Assembly: GCA_013042895.1 (NCBI GenBank) | Contig: JABDPD010000316.1 | Span: 1 to 8,002 of the forward strand | Direction of reading: 5' to 3' | From: Boseongicola sp. | GTDB lineage: Bacteria; Pseudomonadota; Alphaproteobacteria; Rhodobacterales; Rhodobacteraceae | Length of the DNA: 8,002 nt | Part shown: positions 1 to 4,872 of the stretch, piece by piece | Layout: each line of letters opens with the position of its first letter | Numbering within the stretch: the stretch's first letter is position 1 | The notes under the pieces: generated by a model | Database searches by the model: none | What the model was told of the DNA's origin: nothing | What the model saw: the letters and a program-made list of their open reading frames with translations, nothing else | Translations under genes and position numbers: made by a program

Positions 1-90
1 TTCAAGGGTCGCACGCACCTCATGTCACCCGGCATGGCGGCAGCGGCTGCAATAACGGGCAAGCTCACAGATGTGCGCGATCTGATTTAG
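1..90 (+). CDS. leuC: LeuC C-terminus, 3-isopropylmalate dehydratase large subunit (partial)
   Basis: Only the last 29 codons and the TAG stop are inside the window; the gene enters from the left edge in frame 1. The visible peptide begins FKGRTHLMSPGMAAAAAITG and ends TGKLTDVRDLI. This matches the conserved tail of bacterial LeuC (GRTHLMSPAMAAAAAVTGKL-type ending). LeuC is the iron-sulfur-containing large subunit which, with LeuD, isomerises 2-isopropylmalate to 3-isopropylmalate in cytoplasmic leucine synthesis. The iron-sulfur cysteines lie upstream of the window and cannot be checked. leuD follows 114 bp later in the same direction with no terminator between them, so co-transcription is likely. 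The identification is secure despite the short length, because the motif and the adjacent leuD agree. Confidence 0.93.
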   Translation, partial: FKGRTHLMSPGMAAAAAITGKLTDVRDLI

Positions 91-134
91 CGCCGGTCGG
101 CCGTAAACAGGGTGTTAAGCCCCAGAACGGTCGC

Positions 135-178
135 ACCGACGTAAAACCGACGTAATACCGACGCGATACCGACAGTGG
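135..178 (+). repeat. Four tandem 11-bp direct repeats in the leuC-leuD gap
   Basis: Four consecutive 11-bp units start at 135, 146, 157 and 168: ACCGACGTAAA, ACCGACGTAAT, ACCGACGCGAT and ACCGACAGTGG. All share ACCGAC, the first three share ACCGACG, and the first two differ at one base. The array ends 26 bp before the leuD ATG and just upstream of its ribosome site. The 11-bp period is close to one DNA helical turn, so the units face the same side of the helix. It could be a protein-binding array, a translational spacer in the leuCD mRNA, or simple replication slippage. The sequence alone does not decide between these. Confidence 0.8.
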
Positions 179-191
179 TTTTGCCGAGGTC

Positions 192-197
192 AGGAGA
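192..197 (+). promoter_or_regulatory. Ribosome binding site of leuD
   Basis: AGGAGA lies 7 bp before the ATG at 205. It decides the start: an in-frame GTG at 175 would add ten residues, but it lies inside the tandem repeat and has no comparable purine-rich site. LeuD proteins also commonly begin with M-x-K-F followed directly by the first conserved strand, as the ATG start gives. Confidence 0.8.
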
Positions 198-204
198 CGA
201 AAAG

Positions 205-813
205 ATGGAAAAATTCACCAATCTCACCGGAATCGCTGCGCCTATGCCGCTGGTCAATATCGACACTGATATGATCATCCCAAAGCAGTTCCTGAAGACG
301 ATCAAGCGCACCGGCCTTGGTGCAAACCTGTTTGACGAAATGCGTTTTGACCGTGAAGGCAACGAAGTCGACGATTTCGTCCTCAATCAACCCGCCTACC
401 GCAATGCCGAAATTCTTGTTGCGGGCGATAATTTCGGCTGTGGCTCCAGCCGTGAGCACGCCCCTTGGGCGCTCTTGGATTTTGGCATTCGGTGTGTGAT
501 TTCAACTTCTTTCGCGGATATCTTCTACAACAACTGCTTCAAGAACGGCATCTTGCCGATCGTGGTTTCACCGGAGGATCATGAGAAGCTCATGGACGAT
601 GCCTCGCGCGGTGCGAATGCAACGATCTCGGTCGACCTCGAGAGCCAGACGATCAAGGGCCCCGATGGCGGTGAGATCGGGTTTGAAGTGGATGCGTTCA
701 AAAAGCACTGCCTTTTGAACGGTTTGGATGACATCGGTCTCACAATCGAGGCCGCCGCGGATGCGATTGATAACTTTGAAGCTAAAGCCTCCGCACAGCG
801 CCCTTGGGTCTAA
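205..813 (+). CDS. leuD: LeuD, 3-isopropylmalate dehydratase small subunit
   Basis: This 202-residue protein has the usual length for LeuD. It supplies the swivelling domain of isopropylmalate isomerase, which with LeuC converts 2-isopropylmalate to 3-isopropylmalate in leucine synthesis (cytoplasm). Visible family motifs are [13 protein letters not shown] (residues 18-30), [17 protein letters not shown] (74-90), [20 protein letters not shown] (94-113) and [13 protein letters not shown] (168-180). The GCGSSREH block carries the conserved substrate-contact serine and arginine of the aconitase swivel domain. The ATG at 205 was chosen for its AGGAGA site 7 bp upstream, over an in-frame GTG at 175. 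The gene is preceded by leuC and an 11-bp repeat array and followed 22 bp after its stop by a strong terminator, so it appears to end the leuCD transcript. Nothing is missing or truncated. Confidence 0.97.
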   Translation: MEKFTNLTGIAAPMPLVNIDTDMIIPKQFLKTIKRTGLGANLFDEMRFDREGNEVDDFVLNQPAYRNAEILVAGDNFGCGSSREHAPWALLDFGIRCVISTSFADIFYNNCFKNGILPIVVSPEDHEKLMDDASRGANATISVDLESQTIKGPDGGEIGFEVDAFKKHCLLNGLDDIGLTIEAAADAIDNFEAKASAQRPWV

Positions 814-835
814 GCCATAATCAACCACAAGATAT

Positions 836-864
836 GGGGCCGTCCGCTTGGGCGGCCCCTTTTT
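836..864 (+). terminator. Rho-independent terminator after leuD
   Basis: A ten-base-pair stem (836-845 with 850-859) is G+C-rich, fully paired with one G-U wobble, and closed by a four-base loop GCTT. Five Ts follow at 860-864. It begins 22 bp after the leuD stop codon. This is a textbook intrinsic terminator and should separate leuCD from the genes to the right. Confidence 0.93.
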
Positions 865-1066
865 CATGCGGAAATGATGCAATCTCGCACCATTCGCACC
901 ACGAAAATGCCTCAGAGTCCCATCAGAGTTAACGGGTTGTTGCCGTATCTGGGGAAAGAAGGCAAAAATTGGGCAAAATTGAGGCGCTCCGTCATAATTG
1001 GCGGAAGATAAAGAATAAAAAGCCGATCCGAAGTGGTGGGTCAGGCATGAGTAAGGGGCAGTTCCG
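865..1066. other. Intergenic region with A+T-rich stretch and a short imperfect repeat
   Basis: No credible gene is seen between the leuD terminator and the GTG at 1067. The stretch becomes A+T-rich towards the right. GGCAAAAATTG (961-971) is followed directly by GGCAAAATTG (972-981), a near-perfect tandem pair next to the best promoter candidate. At the right end, ATG at 1047 opens a 7-codon frame (MSKGQFR) whose TGA overlaps the GTG start of the next gene as GTGA. There is no obvious ribosome site for this minigene. Confidence 0.5.
969..998 (+). promoter_or_regulatory. Candidate sigma-70-type promoter for the membrane protein/EEP genes
   Basis: TTGGGC (969-974) and CATAAT (993-998) are separated by 18 bp, a weak to fair match to a housekeeping promoter. 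It lies downstream of the leuD terminator and about 70 bp before the GTG at 1067. A promoter is needed somewhere here because the terminator isolates the following genes. This pair is only the best-looking candidate by eye. Confidence 0.3.
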
Positions 1067-1909
1067 GTGATAGTCCGGCTGACAGGGGCACTCGTTCGTG
1101 CATTTCTCGTCGTGGTTCTTTTGGCCACGCCATCGCTGTTGTTGCCGGGTATGACCAGCGACACCGCGCAAATGGTTATGCTCGTCGCGATTTTCGGGGC
1201 AGGTCTTACGTTTTTCGAATACGCCTCGTCTTATCCCGGTCTGGTGGAGTTCCGCGACGCGCCGCCTTTCAACCGAATTCGCTTTACCTCTCTCTTCTTG
1301 ACCGTTGTTTTGCTTGCACTTTTGACGCGCGGACAAGTTGAGCCGTCAGCGCTCACAGTCTTTGTTTCCAGCATCGGCGCCTCCATTGGCGACGTCATCG
1401 ACTTCCCGTATTCGCCGGTGCGCCTTGTCGTTTTGATGCTGCCGCCCGATACTTCCGTTGACCATATCGAGCTGGTGCGTAACTCGGCAGGGATCAGCTA
1501 CCTGATCTCGCTCGTTACGCTCGCGATTTTCATCATTCTCCAACGCGTACATCGCTGGCCGCTGAAGAACGGCAGCTTTAACGTTTGGGTTAACCTACCC
1601 ACTTTCGACCCTACAGCGGGTGGAGATGTAGTCGAACGTCTCGAAAGAGACGCGCGCTTTAACATTGCCTTAGGGTTTTTGCTGCCATTTCTGACACCTG
1701 CGGTGATCAAATCGGCAACGGCGCTTTTTGGGTCTGTGTCGCTTGAGAACCCACACACGTTGATCTGGACGGTTGCGGCATGGGCATTCTTACCGGCGTC
1801 TCTCTTCATGCGCGGCATCGCGATGGGTCGGATTGCAGGCATGATTACCGAAAAGCGCCGCCAGTCAAAAATCGAAGACGAAGCGGGCAACGGACTGCTG
1901 CCCGCTTAG
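1067..1909 (+). CDS. Predicted multi-pass inner-membrane protein, function unknown
   Basis: I do not recognise a named family for this 280-residue protein. It is strongly hydrophobic. Likely membrane segments by eye lie at residues about 8-28, 35-53, 72-87, 94-111, 141-159, 199-222 and 231-249, with a shorter hydrophobic stretch at 117-126. Between residues 160 and 198 is a soluble section (HRWPLKNGSFNVWVNLPTFD, then a charged VVERLERDARF helix). The C-terminal 20-25 residues are hydrophilic and charged (ITEKRRQSKIEDEAGN), probably cytoplasmic. The GTG start has AAGGGG (1053-1058) 8 bp upstream and gives an N-terminal positive charge before the first hydrophobic segment. The next gene is in the same direction and its reading frame overlaps this one, which suggests co-transcription with the EEP-family protein. 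It has no enzymatic motif that I can identify. Confidence 0.8.
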   Translation: MIVRLTGALVRAFLVVVLLATPSLLLPGMTSDTAQMVMLVAIFGAGLTFFEYASSYPGLVEFRDAPPFNRIRFTSLFLTVVLLALLTRGQVEPSALTVFVSSIGASIGDVIDFPYSPVRLVVLMLPPDTSVDHIELVRNSAGISYLISLVTLAIFIILQRVHRWPLKNGSFNVWVNLPTFDPTAGGDVVERLERDARFNIALGFLLPFLTPAVIKSATALFGSVSLENPHTLIWTVAAWAFLPASLFMRGIAMGRIAGMITEKRRQSKIEDEAGNGLLPA

Positions 1910-2976
1910 GTACGTTATTCGTTGTACTTCTGGTCTGCGGGCCCGCAATTTCCGAAACGTTAAGACTTGCCGTGTATCACACGGAACTGTCTCGCGACGG
2001 TCCGGGACTTTTGCTGCGCGACATTGAAAAGGGTGAAGATCGGCAAATTCTGGCCAGCTTGCGCGTTGTCGAGCACGCGGACGCTGATGCCGTTGTGCTG
2101 GCCGACTTTGACTATGACGCCAATCTTGTTGCCCTTAACGCCTATGCTGACCGTTTGGACATCTACCCTTACCGCTTCGCATTCCCGCCAAATCGCGGTG
2201 TGCAGTCAGGACTGGACACGGACAACGACGGCCGATTGGGCGAGCCGGAAGACGCTCAGGGCTATGGGCGATTTGCTGGAGACGGGGGGTTGGCGATCCT
2301 GTCGAAATGGCCGATTAAAACAGCGGATGCTCATGACCTCTCTCACCTGATTTGGAGGGACTTCCCGGGATCGCTCGCACCCGAAAACACATCTGCTTTT
2401 CAGCGACTGTCGACCACTGGTCACTGGATCGTACCGCTTGAAATGCCACAAAACCAAACACTTAACCTAATGGTTTGGCACGCCACACCCCCTGTCTTTG
2501 ACGGTCCAGAAGACCAAAACGGCAAGCGAAACCATGACGAGGCCGCTGTTTGGTTGAAAGTCCTGAACGGCGAACTACCGGTGACCTCTAAAAGTCCTTT
2601 CGTCCTTGCCGGTATTTCCAATCTTGACCCTATCGACGGCGACGGTCGCGGCAATGCTTTGAGCGCTCTTCTGAATCATACTTTGGTAACAGACCCGAGG
2701 CCGCAAAGCTTAGGCGCGATCTCTGCCACGAAGTCGGATCAGGGTGTCAATACGACCCACGAGGGGGACCCCGCTCTCGACACCGTTGACTGGGCTGACG
2801 CGCCGGATCGCCCCGGCAATCTGCGCGTCACACTCGCGTTGGCGTCGAGCGACCTGCAAGTCCGCGACAGCGGGGTCCTCTGGCCGGCGGACGCCACTAG
2901 GTCACTCAGCCGCGATGTGCGCACTGCCTCGCGCCACAGGCTTGTGTGGCTCGACGTGTGCCTCCAAGGCTGTTGA
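1780..2976 (+). CDS. Endonuclease/exonuclease/phosphatase-fold protein, exported or anchored; possibly catalytically degenerate; start uncertain
   Basis: This 398-residue frame resembles the EEP (DNase I/APE1-like) superfamily. Visible landmarks are LRLAVYHTELSRDGPG (61-76), LDTDNDG..GRFAGDGGLAILSKWPI (145-179), STTGHW (211-216), WHATPPVFDGPED (233-245), NHDEAAVWL (251-259), AGISNLDPIDGDGRG (277-291), LDTVDW (333-338) and SRHRLVW (384-390). Residues 43-58 (LGTLFVVLLVCGPAIS) look like a signal-peptide core, so the domain is probably periplasmic. The start is unresolved. ATG 1780 is the only ATG/GTG/TTG before the signal core; it lacks a convincing ribosome site and overlaps the upstream gene by 130 bp. 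The next in-frame start, GTG 1972, would cut off the signal and the first beta strand. Expected catalytic positions are altered: His67 where Asn is usual, GISN (278-281) for GDxN, and RVTL (349-352) for R-I/V-D-Y. The 3' end overlaps the convergent epimerase-like gene by 75 bp. Confidence 0.75.
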   Translation: MGILTGVSLHARHRDGSDCRHDYRKAPPVKNRRRSGQRTAARLGTLFVVLLVCGPAISETLRLAVYHTELSRDGPGLLLRDIEKGEDRQILASLRVVEHADADAVVLADFDYDANLVALNAYADRLDIYPYRFAFPPNRGVQSGLDTDNDGRLGEPEDAQGYGRFAGDGGLAILSKWPIKTADAHDLSHLIWRDFPGSLAPENTSAFQRLSTTGHWIVPLEMPQNQTLNLMVWHATPPVFDGPEDQNGKRNHDEAAVWLKVLNGELPVTSKSPFVLAGISNLDPIDGDGRGNALSALLNHTLVTDPRPQSLGAISATKSDQGVNTTHEGDPALDTVDWADAPDRPGNLRVTLALASSDLQVRDSGVLWPADATRSLSRDVRTASRHRLVWLDVCLQGC

Positions 2977-3810
2977 GAGCGCAACCAAGGGATCAGTCCC
3001 CTGAAACTCCGGTAAAAGCTCTCGAAGCCGACGTCCGTCCAGCCGATGCGGCTTTGACCAAAGATACCGCATTTCAAGAAGATACCGCCCCATCGGCCAG
3101 AACACTTGAGCTGCTCGGATTGCTAACCAGGGAAAGCGACGCACTTCCAGCACACGACCGGTCACCTGTTCACAAGCGCGGTGCAGTTCCGCAAGGCTGA
3201 TAGTGAAGCCCGGAAAAGGAACGTCTTCGAAGGCGTCCAATTGCTCACGTTTCTCGGCCAGCAACGCCGCCGCGCGCGCCAAATCTGGCAAATACGCCCA
3301 AGCGTGATCCGCCTCCAGATCACCTGGAGCGACAAAACTTCCTCGCGCGATTTTGGCAGTTAAGACACTATCAAACCAATTGCCGGAGGCTTGAGTATCA
3401 ATGAAATCTCCGGCCCTCAGGACAATGACCTGAACCCCGGACGCCCGATATGCGGCCTCCATCTCAATCCTCACACGGCCCAATCCGTTTTTTGCCAGAT
3501 GAGGCGTATTCTCATCGAAGACAGCAGGCCCATCATCGCCGAAAACGTAAACATTCCCCGGCACGATCACCGTTGCCCCACTTGATCTAGCCGCTGCAAT
3601 CACTTGCTTCGTCAGCCGAGGCACCTCGTCGGCCCAAGCCGGATAGGTCGGGTTCCAAGCGTTGACGATGACGTCAACATCCGCTGCGGCAGCGCTCAAA
3701 TCCGTCCGCCGATCAAAGGTCCTTACTTGCCATCCGCGATTCCAAAATGCCTCTGCGGCATGGCGCCCAAACCGCCCAGATGCGCCTAGTATCAATACTT
3801 TTCCAGTCAT
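2902..3810 (-). CDS. Atypical SDR, NAD(P)-dependent epimerase/dehydratase-like protein
   Basis: The protein has 302 residues from the ATG at 3810, chosen for GGAG at 3817-3820; a TTG at 3840 would add ten residues with no better site. The N-terminus is a Rossmann fold: KVLILGASGRFGRH (4-17) with the GxxGxxG dinucleotide loop at 9-15, TFDRR (31-35) after the second strand, and DVDVIVNAWNP (44-54). A conserved-looking VPGNVYVFGDDGP follows (83-95), then VIVLRAGDFID (128-138) and an acidic/aromatic DHAWAYLPDLARAAALL (168-184). The Tyr-x-x-x-Lys catalytic pair of extended SDRs is not visible. The expected position reads NGLGRVRIEMEAA (108-120), so it is better called an atypical SDR than a sugar epimerase. 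Substrate is unknown. It is divergent from the LysR gene 93 bp away, which suggests regulation by it. The last 75 bp overlap the convergent EEP gene. Confidence 0.85.
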   Translation of the reverse strand: MTGKVLILGASGRFGRHAAEAFWNRGWQVRTFDRRTDLSAAAADVDVIVNAWNPTYPAWADEVPRLTKQVIAAARSSGATVIVPGNVYVFGDDGPAVFDENTPHLAKNGLGRVRIEMEAAYRASGVQVIVLRAGDFIDTQASGNWFDSVLTAKIARGSFVAPGDLEADHAWAYLPDLARAAALLAEKREQLDAFEDVPFPGFTISLAELHRACEQVTGRVLEVRRFPWLAIRAAQVFWPMGRYLLEMRYLWSKPHRLDGRRLRELLPEFQGTDPLVALSTALEAHVEPHKPVARGSAHIAAE

Positions 3811-3816
3811 GCCGTA

Positions 3817-3820
3817 CTCC
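3817..3820 (-). promoter_or_regulatory. Ribosome binding site of the epimerase-like gene
   Basis: On the minus strand GGAG lies 6 bp before the ATG that ends at 3810. It favours this ATG over the in-frame TTG at 3838-3840 and places the GxxGxxG loop at the usual distance from the N-terminus. Confidence 0.7.
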
Positions 3821-3846
3821 AAATCCGTTGTCTGAAGCAATAATCA

Positions 3847-3875
3847 GCCATACGGAGCCGTATTGAAATTGTGAA
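3847..3875 (-). promoter_or_regulatory. Candidate promoter of the epimerase-like gene
   Basis: On the minus strand TTCACA (3875-3870) and TATGGC (3852-3847) are exactly 17 bp apart, a partial match to a housekeeping promoter. A perfect 14-bp palindrome (3850-3863) lies in the spacer and runs into the -10 element, so a protein bound there would control this promoter. This is inference from spacing only. Confidence 0.35.
3850..3863. promoter_or_regulatory. Perfect 14-bp palindrome, candidate LysR operator 1
   Basis: ATACGG-AG-CCGTAT is a perfect inverted repeat with a 2-bp centre, midway between two divergent genes, one of which encodes a LysR-type regulator. It has the size and dyad symmetry of LysR-type sites, although it shows T-N10-A rather than the usual T-N11-A. 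It shares the pattern AT-N-C-N6-G-N-AT with the palindrome at 3892-3905. Confidence 0.55.
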
Positions 3876-3896
3876 AAAGCGTAGATCTGTTATTCA
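3869..3896 (+). promoter_or_regulatory. Candidate lysR promoter, possibly giving a leaderless mRNA
   Basis: TTGTGA (3869-3874) and TATTCA (3891-3896) are 16 bp apart. If used, transcription would begin around 3902-3904, at or next to the ATG at 3904. No Shine-Dalgarno-like sequence is seen upstream of that ATG, which fits a leaderless transcript. The match is modest and made by eye. Confidence 0.3.
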
Positions 3897-3905
3897 TTAA
3901 TGAAT
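3892..3905. promoter_or_regulatory. Perfect 14-bp palindrome over the lysR start, candidate operator 2
   Basis: ATTCATTAATGAAT reads the same on both strands and covers the first two bases of the lysR start codon and the proposed -10 element. Its centre is 42 bp, about four helical turns, from the centre of the palindrome at 3850-3863. A bound regulator here would block lysR transcription or translation, which would fit negative autoregulation. Confidence 0.5.
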
Positions 3906-4818
3906 GACCAAATCACTTAACGCATTGGACTGGTCGCTGGTCCAAGCCTTCCTCGCCGTGGCCGAAACGGGGTCACTCTCGGCTGCCGCCCGCAGTCTTC
4001 GCCTGTCCCAGCCAACCATTGGCCGACACATTCGAACCATCGAAGAAGAGCTCGGAGCGGACCTATTCAAACGTCAGGCCCGTGGCATGGCGCTCACCGA
4101 ACTGGGCACTGCCCTTCTTGATCCCGCCCGCGCCATGCGCGAGGCCGCCGAAGCGTTGTCGCGCGCCGCAGCGGGCGGTGAAACCGAGATGGCGGGCACA
4201 GTCCGCATCACCGCCAGCCTCTTTGTTTCGCACCATATCTTGCCGAAGATCATCGCCGAAATTCGTCACGATCACCCGGAGATTCAGATAGATCTTGTCG
4301 CGTCAGACCAGAGTGAGAATCTCTTGTTTCGCGAAGCCGACATTGCCGTGCGCATGTATCGGCCCCGTCAGCTCGACATGGTTACGCGCCACGTCGGCGA
4401 CGTGAAGCTGGGTGTGTTTGCGGCGAAGTCCTATTTGGCGCGGCGCGGGCAACCTGGAGATGACGACACACTCATGGACCATGACATAGTTGGCTACGAC
4501 AGAAACGAAGAGATCATTCAGGGATTTCGCGACGCTGGCATCAACGTTGATCGCTCCTTCTTTTCTGTACGCACCGACAATCAAACCGTCTATTGGGAGC
4601 TGGTGCGCTCAGGCTGTGGTATCGGTTTCTCGCAAATCCGTGCAGGGCAGAATGACCCAACCGTCGAAGAAATTGCGCTTCCCTTTGACATTCCGGTCCT
4701 TAGCGTTTGGCTCACGGCCCACGAGCAAATTCGGCAAAACCCAAGAGTGGCCTGTGTCTGGGATATTCTCGCCCGGAAACTTGCGGTTGAATGCGACGCA
4801 AAGTCCAAGCCTTCTTGA
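3904..4818 (+). CDS. LysR-family transcriptional regulator
   Basis: The 304-residue length is typical of LysR-type regulators. The N-terminal winged helix-turn-helix spans residues about 8-67: DWSLVQAFLAVAETGSLSAA, then ARSLRLSQPTIGRHIRTIEE, then ELGADLFKR and MALTELG. A linker helix follows (about 68-92), then the periplasmic-binding-protein-like effector domain from GTVRITASLFVSHHILPKII (98-117), with ENLLFREADIAVRMYRP (138-154), DVKLGVFAAKSYL (166-178), and a second subdomain ending near residue 295. The effector is unknown. ATG 3904 gives the normal distance to the HTH, but no ribosome site precedes it, and a 14-bp palindrome overlaps it. It is divergent from the epimerase-like gene, its most likely target, and lies 54 bp upstream of leuB in the same direction, so an effect on leuB by read-through or regulation is possible but unproven. 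Confidence 0.95.
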   Translation: MTKSLNALDWSLVQAFLAVAETGSLSAAARSLRLSQPTIGRHIRTIEEELGADLFKRQARGMALTELGTALLDPARAMREAAEALSRAAAGGETEMAGTVRITASLFVSHHILPKIIAEIRHDHPEIQIDLVASDQSENLLFREADIAVRMYRPRQLDMVTRHVGDVKLGVFAAKSYLARRGQPGDDDTLMDHDIVGYDRNEEIIQGFRDAGINVDRSFFSVRTDNQTVYWELVRSGCGIGFSQIRAGQNDPTVEEIALPFDIPVLSVWLTAHEQIRQNPRVACVWDILARKLAVECDAKSKPS

Positions 4819-4832
4819 CGGCCCGGCAGGGC

Positions 4833-4847
4833 AGGGGTACGCCCCCT
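4833..4847 (+). other. Small G+C-rich hairpin between lysR and leuB
   Basis: AGGGG (4833-4837) pairs with CCCCT (4843-4847) around a five-base loop. Alternatively four G-C pairs close a TACG tetraloop, a member of the UNCG class in RNA. No T-run follows, so it is not a normal intrinsic terminator. It sits 16 bp before the leuB ribosome site and could affect read-through or leuB translation. Confidence 0.35.
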
Positions 4848-4862
4848 CAAACTCAGGCTTCC

Positions 4863-4867
4863 GGAGA
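4863..4867 (+). promoter_or_regulatory. Ribosome binding site of leuB
   Basis: GGAGA lies 5 bp before the ATG at 4873, supporting that start. Confidence 0.75.
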
Positions 4868-4872
4868 CAAAA

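Noticed and set aside
135..178. CRISPR-like array
   Set aside because: The units are 11 bp and contiguous with no spacers, so this is a simple tandem repeat. No cas gene is present.
91..204. Leucine attenuator or leader peptide before leuD
   Set aside because: No short frame with a run of leucine codons and no terminator/antiterminator pair is visible. The gap is explained by the tandem repeat and the leuD ribosome site.
568..1164. 198-residue minus-strand open frame across the end of leuD and the next gene's start
   Set aside because: It crosses a strong terminator and two coding ends, is low in recognisable structure, and has no start signal. It is a chance frame.
2902..4818. Mobile element carrying the epimerase/lysR pair
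   Set aside because: No transposase, integrase, terminal inverted repeat, target duplication or tRNA is visible at either side. An insertion is possible, but no element can be supported.
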